A stretch of 64,000 nucleotides of DNA from an uncultured Eubacterium sp. (lineage in GTDB: Bacteria; Bacillota; Clostridia; Lachnospirales; Lachnospiraceae): the NCBI GenBank assembly GCA_910586225.1, contig CAJUIL010000001.1, positions 186,001 through 250,000 on the forward strand, written 5' to 3'. Of this stretch, positions 16,850-24,319 are shown piece after piece (position 1 is the first letter of the stretch; each line of letters begins with the position of its first letter). The translations under genes were made by a program, and so were the position numbers. The notes beneath the pieces are model-generated. The model did not search any database, was not told the origin of the DNA, and saw only the letters and a program-made list of their open reading frames with translations.

Positions 16850-18097
16850 TCAGTCCTCCTCTTTTCTGCGCAGAATATCGTAAGGCTCTGTAACAACCGT
16901 CTGCCCCTGGATATCCTCCAGCTGTACATACAGCTCTTGTTTTGGGTGCGGTGCGGATTGCATCGCGCTGCCGTCTGCGTCCGTGATCGAACGAACGGTA
17001 ACGGACAAATTGCGTCCATCCGGCTTCATGACCTCGATCTGTTCGCCGACGCTGAATTTATTTCTTTGCTCAATGCGGGAAGCGTCCGCCGCGTCCAGTC
17101 CTTCTACTATACCAAGGTAGGTATAGCTTTTGACATAATCGCTGCTGTCATAGACCTGCGCTTCCTCCGAGGGCTTCCCGTAGTAAAAGCCTGTCGTAAA
17201 CTGCCGGAACGTCCCGCTGGAGATCTGGGCACGGTACCACGGCAGGTTCTTTTCATACAATGACTCCGACTGGAAATAATCGTCGATCGCCTTGCGGTAC
17301 GTCCTTGCCACGGTCGCGATATACAGTGCGGTTTTCATGCGGCCTTCAATCTTAAAGCTATCAATGCCTGCCTGCACCAGCCCTGGAATATGCTCAATCA
17401 TACACAGATCCCTAGAGTTGAAAATATAAGTACCGCGTTCATTTTCAAATACCGGCAGATATTCCCCCGGCCTTTTTTCCTCCACAACCGCATACTGCCA
17501 GCGGCACGGATGCGTGCAGGCTCCCTGGTTGGCGTCCCGCCCGGTAAAATAATTGCTCAAAAGACATCTGCCAGAGTAAGAAATGCACATTGCCCCATGG
17601 ACAAATGCCTCGATCTCCAGCTCATCTGGAATGTGCGCGCGGATCTCGGCAATCTCCTTTAACGATAATTCTCTGGCGCAAACGACCCGCTTTGCACCCA
17701 GACTGTGCCAAAACAGCAGCGACTCATAATTTGTATTGTTCGCCTGTGTACTGATATGCACTTCTATCTGCGGACATACCTGCTTTGCGATCGCAAAAAC
17801 ACCCGGATCGGAAATAATGAGCGCGTCGGGCTTTATCCCTGCAAGCTGCGTAAAATATTCCCGCACACCCGCAAGATCCTCATTATGCGCGAAAATATTC
17901 GCCGTCACATAGACCTTTACCTGATGCGCGTGCGCAAACGCGATCCCCTGCGCCATTTCCTCCAGTGTAAAATTTTTTGCTTTAGCACGCAGTCCGAATG
18001 CTTCTCCGCCGATATATACCGCATCAGCGCCGTAAATTACCGCTATTTTCAGCACCTCAAGACTGCCTGCCGGAATAAGCAGCTCCGGACGTCTCAT
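16850..18097 (-). CDS. trhP: U32-family tRNA hydroxylation protein (TrhP/YrrO-like)
   Basis: A 415-residue member of peptidase family U32. The signature with four cysteines is present: CISYSGRC near 171-178 and ACTHPC near 193-198, the residues thought to hold an Fe-S cluster. Most U32 proteins are now linked to RNA hydroxylation, and the YegQ/YrrO branch makes 5-hydroxyuridine at the tRNA wobble position from prephenate. A C-terminal barrel (VGEQIEVMKPDG) fits that branch. The gene follows a TrmR-type methyltransferase by 13 bases, the enzyme that methylates this hydroxyuridine in Bacillus, so the assignment gains strong support from context. Named by homology and neighbourhood, not by assay. 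Confidence 0.85.
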   Translation of the reverse strand: MRRPELLIPAGSLEVLKIAVIYGADAVYIGGEAFGLRAKAKNFTLEEMAQGIAFAHAHQVKVYVTANIFAHNEDLAGVREYFTQLAGIKPDALIISDPGVFAIAKQVCPQIEVHISTQANNTNYESLLFWHSLGAKRVVCARELSLKEIAEIRAHIPDELEIEAFVHGAMCISYSGRCLLSNYFTGRDANQGACTHPCRWQYAVVEEKRPGEYLPVFENERGTYIFNSRDLCMIEHIPGLVQAGIDSFKIEGRMKTALYIATVARTYRKAIDDYFQSESLYEKNLPWYRAQISSGTFRQFTTGFYYGKPSEEAQVYDSSDYVKSYTYLGIVEGLDAADASRIEQRNKFSVGEQIEVMKPDGRNLSVTVRSITDADGSAMQSAPHPKQELYVQLEDIQGQTVVTEPYDILRRKEED

Positions 18098-18110
18098 CTG
18101 TTGCCTCCTG

Positions 18111-18773
18111 TCATGCTCCGTTTGGTAGTTCTCTTTTTTTACTGCTGACCGTAATGCCGTCGCCTACCGGAAAAACGGCTGTTACCAGCTGCTCATGATG
18201 GGTCAGCTCATATAAGTAGCTGCGCATCCGCCTGTGTATCGTACGGTTGCGCCTGATCACCGCATATTTGGACTCAATGATATCGCCATCCTGCAGGATA
18301 TTGTCCGAAATCAGTACGCCGTCCTCTTCCAGCAGCCGCAGCACATGAGGCAGAAAATGGATATACTGCCCCTTCGCCGCGTCCATAAAGATCATATCAT
18401 ACGGCCCCTCCAGCTGTGGAAGCACTTTGGCGGCGTCTCCCTCTATCAGCTCAATATCCTCCTCCATGCCCGCACGGCAAAAATTCGCACGAGCCAGAGG
18501 GATCCTTTTTTCATAGTTTTCGATCGTCGTGATCCTGCATGAGGACGGACCATAGGTTTTCATGAATATTGCGGAAAATCCAACAGCCGTGCCGACCTCC
18601 AGAATACGGCGCGGCTTTTTCATAGACAAAAACAGCTTTAAACACGCCTGCGTTTCCTTGCGGATAACCGGAACGTCCGTCCGCAGCGCTTCTGCCTCTA
18701 TTTCGTCCAAAAGCGTTGTATTACCACTGTCCAGTGAATTAACATAGGTTACAAATCTTTCATCAACAATCAT
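18111..18773 (-). CDS. trmR: tRNA 5-hydroxyuridine O-methyltransferase (TrmR/YrrM)
   Basis: A 220-residue class I SAM-dependent O-methyltransferase of the caffeoyl-CoA/COMT-like family. The SAM site ILEVGTAVGFSAIFM is near residue 57 and the metal-binding motif IFMDAAKGQY near 128. In Bacillus subtilis the orthologue YrrM converts ho5U34 of tRNA to mo5U and lies in the order mltG-yrrM-yrrN-yrrO, which is nearly the order here. Its ATG overlaps the stop of the MltG-like gene by 4 bases, so translation is coupled. Confidence 0.85.
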   Translation of the reverse strand: MIVDERFVTYVNSLDSGNTTLLDEIEAEALRTDVPVIRKETQACLKLFLSMKKPRRILEVGTAVGFSAIFMKTYGPSSCRITTIENYEKRIPLARANFCRAGMEEDIELIEGDAAKVLPQLEGPYDMIFMDAAKGQYIHFLPHVLRLLEEDGVLISDNILQDGDIIESKYAVIRRNRTIHRRMRSYLYELTHHEQLVTAVFPVGDGITVSSKKRELPNGA

Positions 18774-19153
18774 TGCGTGTTACCCTCGCTGTCCTCCTGG
18801 CTCATGATCTGCATCATCTCATCTACAGTCATAGATGTATTCAGCGTATAGCGGCCCGGCGTCAGCCTGCCGCTGTATCCGGACAGCTTTAGCTGTATGA
18901 CAAACAGCCATTTGTCACGGATCAGCCCTTTTTCTTCTAACAAAGTCCCGATATCCGTATCACTCATGGAGCTTTTGATCTGCACCAGCCTGTCCCTGCC
19001 GTCTCCCGACGTCACAGGCGGCTCCGCAAAAATACGGTATCCATAGCTGTACGAACGGACTCCGAGCTTGTACAGGCCATACACAACCATCAGAAAAACT
19101 AAAGCGGTAAGGCTGATGCTTACAAGCCTCATTACAATTTTACTTGCACTCAT
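18770..19153 (-). CDS. Short MltG/YceG-like membrane protein without the transglycosylase domain
   Basis: A 127-residue protein with one N-terminal membrane helix (SISLTALVFLMVVYGLYKLG) and a small extracellular domain. The part reading MSDTDIGTLLEEKGLIRD, then LTPGRYTLNTSMTVDEMM, matches the LysM-like first domain of the endolytic transglycosylase MltG. The catalytic C-terminal domain, more than 200 residues in MltG, is absent. The stop overlaps trmR as ATGA and the gene holds the position of mltG (yrrL) in the Bacillus order, so it is a reduced form kept in place rather than a random fragment. It could bind peptidoglycan or regulate a full MltG elsewhere. Confidence 0.75.
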   Translation of the reverse strand: MSASKIVMRLVSISLTALVFLMVVYGLYKLGVRSYSYGYRIFAEPPVTSGDGRDRLVQIKSSMSDTDIGTLLEEKGLIRDKWLFVIQLKLSGYSGRLTPGRYTLNTSMTVDEMMQIMSQEDSEGNTQ

Positions 19154-19180
19154 GATCCGGCATCCCTTTCTTATCCGGGT

Positions 19181-19528
19181 TTAATGATCGATTGCAAATC
19201 CCAGATCAAAATCAATATTTCGGACAAGCTCCCAGTTGATCCGCTGGAACAGCCTGCAGATCCCAAGCTCCGCACTCAGGTATTCGTTCACAAGCGGATC
19301 CTTGCGAAATTCAATCCCCTCTCGCTCCAGCCCGTCTACCTGGTCGTACAGCTTGCACTCATCCGTGCGGTTTTGTACCTCGTAATTTTTCTTACGAAAG
19401 GCGTTGATCCTCTGCTCCAGCTCCGGGATTTCATGCACTTTTGCCCGTATTTTCTGGTAGCGCTGGTATTCCTCGCCTTCCCAGATTGCCTGGATCAGCC
19501 CTTCTAATGCTTCATTTACCTGACTCAT
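19181..19528 (-). CDS. YlbF/YmcA family protein
   Basis: A 115-residue all-helical protein of the YlbF/YmcA (Com_YlbF) family. In Bacillus, YlbF, YmcA and YaaT form the Y-complex that partners RNase Y in mRNA maturation and affects competence, sporulation and biofilms. The helices around ELEQRINAFRKKNYEVQN and DQVDGLEREGIEF are typical. It lies 22 bases downstream of RNase J in the same series, which fits an RNA-processing link. A partner role with an RNase is inferred. Confidence 0.8.
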   Translation of the reverse strand: MSQVNEALEGLIQAIWEGEEYQRYQKIRAKVHEIPELEQRINAFRKKNYEVQNRTDECKLYDQVDGLEREGIEFRKDPLVNEYLSAELGICRLFQRINWELVRNIDFDLGFAIDH

Positions 19529-19550
19529 AACCTGGTTTACTCCTTCGCAG

Positions 19551-21206
19551 TTATACTTCCATAATGATAGGAATGATCATCGGACGGCGCTTCATCTCCT
19601 TCCAGACAAAATCACCAAGCGAATCCTTGATCTCTGTTTTGATCCTGCCCCAGTCCGTAATATGCCTGTCCATGCAGCTGTCCATCGTGCCGTTCAATAC
19701 GTGCCTCGCCTCTTCCATCAGGCTTTCCGAGCCTCTGACATAGACAAAGCCTCTCGAAACAATATCCGGGCCGGCCAAAACCATGCCCGATGCGGAATCC
19801 AGCGTCAGGACAACGATAATAATCCCTTCTTCCGCAAGATGCTGGCGGTCCCTTAACACGATATTGCCGACGTCGCCGACACCCAGTCCGTCCACCATAA
19901 CGTCGCCGACATGAACCCGTCCAGCCACCTTCGCGCTGTTCTCATCCAGCTCCAGCACATCCCCGGTGGAAAGGATAAAAATATTGTCCCTGGACACGCC
20001 AAGCTCCTCCGCAAGCTTTGCCTGCGCTTTTAGATGCTTGTACTCCCCATGTACCGGAATTGCGTATTTCGGATGCACAAGCGAGTAAATAAGCTTGATA
20101 TCCTCCGCGCACGCATGACCGGATACATGGACATCCTGAAAGATCACGTCCGCGCCCTTCATCGAAAGCTCGTTGATGATCTTCGTAACCGCCTTTTCGT
20201 TCCCTGGGATCGGGCTGGAGCTTAACACGATCAGATCATTCGGCTTGATCGTCACCTTCCGGTGCATCCCGCTTGCCATTCTGGAAAGCGCTGCCATAGA
20301 CTCGCCCTGGCTTCCGGTCGTGATCAGCACGGTAAGCTCGTCCGGATAATCTTTAAGCTGCTCGATATCTATTAACGTATGCTCCGGAATGCTGATATAG
20401 CCAAGCTCCGTCGCCGTACTGATGATATTGACCATGCTGCGTCCTTCGATCACAACTTTTCTGCCGTAATTATACGCGCAGTTCATGATCTGCTGCACAC
20501 GATCCACATTGGAAGCAAAGGTAGATACGATGATCCGCTTGTTTTTATGGTCTGCGAAAATCGAATCCAGCACCTTTCCGACTGTCTTTTCCGACATCGT
20601 AAATCCAGCGCGCTCCGCGTTCGTGCTATCGCACATTAACGCCAGCACTCCTTTTTTCCCAATCTCTCCTAATCGCTGCAAGTCGATCGCATCGCCAAAT
20701 ACCGGCGTATAATCCACCTTAAAGTCGCCTGTGTGGATGACAACGCCCGCCGGCGAATAGATTGCAAGCGCAGCCGCGTCTTGGATACTGTGGTTTGTTT
20801 TGATAAATTCCACGCGGAAGCAGCCAAGATTGATATGCTGTCCGTATTTTACGATCTTGCGCTTTACAACGCGCATCAGATCGTGCTCACGCAGCTTATG
20901 CTCTATAATTCCCACGGTCAGCTTGGTTGCATAAATCGGCACGTTAATCTCTTTGAGTACATACGGGATCGCACCAATGTGATCTTCATGCCCATGCGTA
21001 ATGAAAAACCCTTTTACCTTTTCAATATTTTCTTTTAAATACGTGATGTCAGGGATTACAAGATCGATTCCGAGCATATCGTCCTCAGGGAATGACAATC
21101 CGCAATCCACAACAATGATACTGTCTTGATATTCAAAGGCAGTAATGTTCATTCCAATCTGTTCTAATCCGCCCAATGGAATGATTTTTAATTTAGAATC
21201 CGCCAC
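19551..21206 (-). CDS. rnj: Ribonuclease J
   Basis: A 551-residue metallo-beta-lactamase/beta-CASP ribonuclease with 5' to 3' exonuclease and endonuclease activity, central to mRNA turnover and rRNA processing in Firmicutes. The zinc motif HGHEDHIGA lies near residue 72, with VVIHTGDFKVDYTP, MCDSTNAER and VSGHACAEDIK following as the beta-CASP and later MBL motifs. The start is chosen as GTG at 21206, 8 bases after GGAG; an ATG at 21233 would overlap the upstream gene and has no ribosome site. The C-terminal oligomerisation domain is present, so the protein looks complete. Confidence 0.95.
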   Translation of the reverse strand: MADSKLKIIPLGGLEQIGMNITAFEYQDSIIVVDCGLSFPEDDMLGIDLVIPDITYLKENIEKVKGFFITHGHEDHIGAIPYVLKEINVPIYATKLTVGIIEHKLREHDLMRVVKRKIVKYGQHINLGCFRVEFIKTNHSIQDAAALAIYSPAGVVIHTGDFKVDYTPVFGDAIDLQRLGEIGKKGVLALMCDSTNAERAGFTMSEKTVGKVLDSIFADHKNKRIIVSTFASNVDRVQQIMNCAYNYGRKVVIEGRSMVNIISTATELGYISIPEHTLIDIEQLKDYPDELTVLITTGSQGESMAALSRMASGMHRKVTIKPNDLIVLSSSPIPGNEKAVTKIINELSMKGADVIFQDVHVSGHACAEDIKLIYSLVHPKYAIPVHGEYKHLKAQAKLAEELGVSRDNIFILSTGDVLELDENSAKVAGRVHVGDVMVDGLGVGDVGNIVLRDRQHLAEEGIIIVVLTLDSASGMVLAGPDIVSRGFVYVRGSESLMEEARHVLNGTMDSCMDRHITDWGRIKTEIKDSLGDFVWKEMKRRPMIIPIIMEV

Positions 21207-21222
21207 CTGTTGTTCTCCTTTT

Positions 21223-21549
21223 TTATATTTCAATATTCAGATCGTCGCTCAAAAGCTCCGCAAACACCTTGCCGACTGCTTCCAGCTCCGTATCGTCCTC
21301 TACCAGCTCCAGCTCCATCGTTATCTCTGCGTCCTCTTCCGTATGCTCCGCGACCACCTTAAAAATATAGCCGTCCGAATCCTGGTTTAATTCCTGTGTC
21401 GCTAAAAGATACTCTGCGCCGTTTAATTTTGTCCGCTCCATTACAAAAAATTCCGCAAATCCGTCCTGCTCTTCATCATAAAATGAAATTTTTTCGTATT
21501 TGGGTTCTCCTGCGGTCATTTCCTCTACTTCTCTTAATAAATCGTCCAT
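21223..21549 (-). CDS. DUF1292 family protein (YrzB-like)
   Basis: A small, very acidic 108-residue protein of family DUF1292. The core reads FYDEEQDGFAEFFVME and NQDSDGYIFKVV, with a Glu-rich tail. The molecular role is unknown; in many Firmicutes it sits, as here, directly after ruvX and ireB (B. subtilis yrzB-yrrK-yrzL). Gene spacing of 24 bases to ruvX suggests co-transcription. Confidence 0.85.
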   Translation of the reverse strand: MDDLLREVEEMTAGEPKYEKISFYDEEQDGFAEFFVMERTKLNGAEYLLATQELNQDSDGYIFKVVAEHTEEDAEITMELELVEDDTELEAVGKVFAELLSDDLNIEI

Positions 21550-21573
21550 GCTATTTCTTTCCTTTCTGTTGTC

Positions 21574-22008
21574 CTAATCCGCTGCCGTACCTTTCTGTGC
21601 ATCCAGATATCCCTGCAGGATCAGTACGGCGGCAATCTTATCCACATATTCCTTGCGATGCTCACGCCGGACGCCGCTTTCCATAAGCACCTGGCCAGCC
21701 GCAGCTGTTGTCAGACGCTCGTCCCACAAAACAACCGCAAGCCCGGTCCGCTCCATTAACATCCGGCTAAATTCCTTCGTTTTCTCGCAGCGCTCCCCTT
21801 CTGTATTGTTCATATTTTTCGGATAGCCGAGCACTATTTTTTCCACCTCGTACTGCGCTATCAGCTCCTCAATCCGCGCAAGTGTCTGGCGAAGCTTTCC
21901 CGGAGACTTGCGAAATACCGTCTCTACGCCCTGTGCTGTTACAAGCAGCGGATCGCTTATTGCCACGCCTACCGTCTTGGAGCCAAAGTCCAGTCCCATA
22001 ATCCGCAT
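21574..22008 (-). CDS. ruvX: Putative Holliday junction resolvase / 16S rRNA processing RNase (YqgF)
   Basis: A 144-residue RNase H-like fold protein. The first metal-binding strand MRIMGLDFGSKTVGVAISD and the later VLGYPKNMN and DERLTT motifs are those of YqgF/RuvX, proposed to resolve Holliday junctions and shown in some species to help mature 16S rRNA. The start is the ATG of MRIMGL with a GGGAGGG site. A 135-base inverted-repeat element separates it from ireB upstream. Confidence 0.92.
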   Translation of the reverse strand: MRIMGLDFGSKTVGVAISDPLLVTAQGVETVFRKSPGKLRQTLARIEELIAQYEVEKIVLGYPKNMNNTEGERCEKTKEFSRMLMERTGLAVVLWDERLTTAAAGQVLMESGVRREHRKEYVDKIAAVLILQGYLDAQKGTAAD

Positions 22009-22025
22009 AATACCCTCCCATCCTT

Positions 22026-22160
22026 GGCAACCGTTCAGACAAGCTGAACGATTGCTGCAAAAATCCATTAAAAATCGCTTCGCGATGGGATTTTCGCACT
22101 CCTGAATCAGGTTCTTACGGTCTTTGCAGCAGGGTGCAAAGACCTGCCTAAACTGGTTAC
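22026..22160. repeat. Inverted-repeat-bounded small element, copy 1
   Basis: A 135-base element that shares high identity along its length with 40583-40716. One end reads GCAACCGTTCAGACAAGCTG and the other, reversed, GTAACCAGTTTAGGCAGG, so the ends form imperfect terminal inverted repeats. Inside are two hairpins: AAAATCGCTTCGCGATGGGATTTT-like bases, and GTCTTTGCA/TGCAAAGAC with a perfect 9-bp stem. It encodes no protein. This is the structure of a MITE or a REP-like structured repeat. It lies inside the ireB-ruvX operon, where its hairpins would be transcribed. Confidence 0.8.
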
Positions 22161-22177
22161 CATCCTTGTCCTACTTT

Positions 22178-22438
22178 TTACTGAAAGTTTACCCGGATAT
22201 ATTCTTTTAGGATCTCCTCTACCAGCTCGTCGCGCTCCACCTTCATGACCATGCTCCGCGCATTGTTGTGGCTGGTAATATATGTCGGATCTCCGGACAT
22301 AATATACCCTACGATCTGGTTCAGGGGATTGTAGCCTTTTTCACTCAACGACCGATATACGTGCTCCAGAATGTCCTTTACCTGAATTTCCGGTTCCTTT
22401 TCCACCCTGAAAAATTGTGTGTTACTTTTATCCTGCAT
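22178..22438 (-). CDS. ireB: IreB family regulatory phosphoprotein
   Basis: An 86-residue protein of the IreB (DUF965) family, substrate of the PASTA-domain Ser/Thr kinase IreK in Enterococcus, where it restrains cephalosporin tolerance. The sequence is closely conserved: VYRSLSEKGYNPLNQIVGY and SGDPTYITSHNNAR are hallmarks. It is first in the leftward series, as in other Firmicutes where it precedes ruvX. The ATG has a GAGG site 10 bases upstream. Phosphorylation here is inferred. Confidence 0.93.
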   Translation of the reverse strand: MQDKSNTQFFRVEKEPEIQVKDILEHVYRSLSEKGYNPLNQIVGYIMSGDPTYITSHNNARSMVMKVERDELVEEILKEYIRVNFQ

Positions 22439-22467
22439 ACTTCACGACCTCATTCCTGCTTCTTTGC

Positions 22468-22484
22468 GTAACTGTTCAGGCGGG
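22468..22484. repeat. Solitary end of the inverted-repeat element family
   Basis: GTAACTGTTCAGGCGGG matches the terminal repeat of the elements at 22.0 and 40.6-40.9 kb, in the gap upstream of ireB. No second end was found nearby, so it may be a relic or half of a larger unit with the copy at 22026-22160. Confidence 0.5.
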
Positions 22485-22536
22485 CTGGACCGTCACGCTT
22501 CTTTCGTCTGCTTCATCCAAAGCACTACTCTTTTTT

Positions 22537-22565
22537 ATTTTAATATACTCGGCGCTAAAATTCAA
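22537..22565 (-). promoter_or_regulatory. Promoter of the ireB-ruvX-rnj gene series
   Basis: Minus-strand -35 TTGAAT, 17-base spacer and -10 TAAAAT. The -35 overlaps the last codons of mtaB, so the series can be transcribed apart from mtaB. Confidence 0.65.
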
Positions 22566-23886
22566 CCATAAGATAAATATCCTGTGTCAAATGTCCGGCA
22601 ATCCTGCCCCTGACTAAGCGATTCGCACGGTCTTGCTGCGATTCCACGGCAATTTTCACATATTCTGTCGTATATCCGACCTCATATCGCTTGTTGTCAT
22701 GGAATAAGGCTTCTTCCAAAAGCACGCTTTTTATCTCTCCTACCAAGCTTTCCCGGTACTGCACCGACATTTTTTCGCCAAGCGCAAGCAGTCTGGCACT
22801 GCGTCTGGCCTTGACTGTCTCCGCAATCTGTCCTTCCATAGCCGCCGCTTTTGTTCCCTGACGTATGGAATATTTAAAAATATGCATTTCATACAGCGCA
22901 AGCTGCTCTAAAAAACGCTCCGTTTCTTGGAACTCTTCCTGCGTTTCCCCCGGAAATCCCACGATCACATCCGTCGTAATCGCCGGATGATCAAAAAAGC
23001 TGCGCAAAATGCCGCATCTGTCTGCATACTCTCTTGTACTGTATTTACGGTTCATACGCCGCAGCACGGTGTCGCAGCCACTCTGAAGCGACAGGTGAAA
23101 ATGAGGGCACAGCTTTTCCATACCTGCCAGCTCCTTTACAAACGGCTCGGATATAATGCCAGGCTCTAACGAGCCAAGACGAATCCGGCTGATGCCTGGT
23201 ATTTCGTGAATCTGCCGAATCAGCTGCAGCAGGGCTTCTCCGGCAAAGCTTTCGGAAATATCCGAAAAATCTGTTCCATACGAGCTTAAATGAATGCCTG
23301 TCAGTACAACCTCCTTACAGCCATTTTCTGCAAGACGCCGTACTTCCTGCAGCGCCTCCTGCGGCTTTCTGCTGCGTACTCTGCCCCTGGCGTACGGAAT
23401 AATGCAGTAGCTGCAAAACTGGTTGCACCCATCCTGGATCTTTAAAAACGCACGCGTATGCTCTGACGTGCATTTTATGCGCAGCGACTCGTATTGCTTG
23501 CTCCCGCCGTTCATATCCTCCCAGTCGTTAACAGGCGCGCTTGTCCTTTGGTACTGCTCCAGCATCGGGATCAAATGCTCCTTTTTATTATTGCCTAAAA
23601 TAATATCCGCAATTCCTTCCTCGATGTCATCCGGCCCTGCGGTCTGTACATAACAGCCTGCCGCTACGATCACCGCCTGCGGATTTAAGCGCCGCGCACG
23701 GTGCAGCATTTGCCTGGATTTACGGTCTGCGATATTCGTGACCGAACAGGTATTGACCACATATACGTCCGCCTGATCCTGAAACGGTACGATCGTATAG
23801 CCCGCCTGTTCGAGCAGCTGCTGCATTGCCTGTGTTTCATAGGCGTTCACCTTGCAGCCAAGGTTGTGAAGTGCCGCTTTTTTCAT
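22555..23886 (-). CDS. mtaB: tRNA t6A37 methylthiotransferase MtaB
   Basis: A 443-residue radical-SAM methylthiotransferase that adds a methylthio group to t6A37 to give ms2t6A in tRNAs reading ANN codons. In order: the N-terminal MTTase domain with Fe-S cysteines (NLGCKVN, NTCSVTN, AGCYVQ), the radical SAM motif CNQFCSYCIIPYARG, and a C-terminal TRAM domain with YTTEYVKI. The ending IPYARGR and the N-terminal LGCKVN are typical of MtaB rather than MiaB. The start is the ATG of MKKAALHN; a GTG eight codons upstream lacks a ribosome site. Confidence 0.93.
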   Translation of the reverse strand: MKKAALHNLGCKVNAYETQAMQQLLEQAGYTIVPFQDQADVYVVNTCSVTNIADRKSRQMLHRARRLNPQAVIVAAGCYVQTAGPDDIEEGIADIILGNNKKEHLIPMLEQYQRTSAPVNDWEDMNGGSKQYESLRIKCTSEHTRAFLKIQDGCNQFCSYCIIPYARGRVRSRKPQEALQEVRRLAENGCKEVVLTGIHLSSYGTDFSDISESFAGEALLQLIRQIHEIPGISRIRLGSLEPGIISEPFVKELAGMEKLCPHFHLSLQSGCDTVLRRMNRKYSTREYADRCGILRSFFDHPAITTDVIVGFPGETQEEFQETERFLEQLALYEMHIFKYSIRQGTKAAAMEGQIAETVKARRSARLLALGEKMSVQYRESLVGEIKSVLLEEALFHDNKRYEVGYTTEYVKIAVESQQDRANRLVRGRIAGHLTQDIYLMVEF

Positions 23887-23994
23887 TTTTTTATTCTCTT
23901 TTCTTTTCACATATATTGACTTTTGAGGTTAAAACCGTTACTATAAAATCTGATGAAGTATCATCTGAATACTATGACCAAAGGAGGTTACATA

Positions 23995-24228
23995 ATGAAA
24001 ACCGTACAGATTTCCTTAAATTCTATCGATAAGGTAAAATCATTCGTAAACGCGATCACACAGTTTGATTACGATTTTGACCTGATTTCCGGAAGATATG
24101 TGATTGATGCAAAATCAATTATGGGTATTTTCAGCCTGGATCTGTCCAAGCCGATCGACCTGGCAATCCACGCAGAGGAAGAGCTGGAAGCAATCTTAGA
24201 GGTGATCAAGCCTTATCTGGCTGAGTAG
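23995..24228 (+). CDS. HPr-like protein without the active-site histidine
   Basis: A 77-residue HPr-fold protein. Compared with HPr, the active-site stretch SGIHARPA is replaced by NSIDKVKS, so the phosphotransfer histidine and the following arginine are missing. The regulatory serine region is kept as AKSIMGIFSL, matching HPr Ser46. This is the pattern of Crh, which works in carbon catabolite control without carrying PTS phosphate, although the sequence differs from Bacillus Crh. A strong AAAGGAGG site precedes the ATG. The gene is alone, divergent from mtaB and convergent with thiI. A role through HPr kinase/CcpA is inferred only. Confidence 0.8.
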   Translation: MKTVQISLNSIDKVKSFVNAITQFDYDFDLISGRYVIDAKSIMGIFSLDLSKPIDLAIHAEEELEAILEVIKPYLAE

Positions 24229-24247
24229 CCCGTGGGCCGCAGCGCTA

Positions 24248-24303
24248 TGAGAGTACCGGATATGCTCTCAGCCGCAGCCTCCCGGACGGCAGATCCGGGA
24301 GGC
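24248..24303. other. Structured gap between convergent genes (two hairpins)
   Basis: Two hairpins lie between the stops of the HPr-like gene and thiI: TGAGAG/CTCTCA, and GCCTCCCGGA/TCCGGGAGGC with a perfect 10-bp stem. Neither has a T run, so intrinsic termination is doubtful, but the stable second stem could protect 3' ends from exonucleases or stop transcription with Rho. Confidence 0.5.
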
Positions 24304-24319
24304 CGGTTCCTGCATGATA

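Noticed and set aside
21207..21233. Upstream ATG for RNase J
   Set aside because: It overlaps the DUF1292 gene; the GGAG site 8 bases before the GTG at 21206 fits better.
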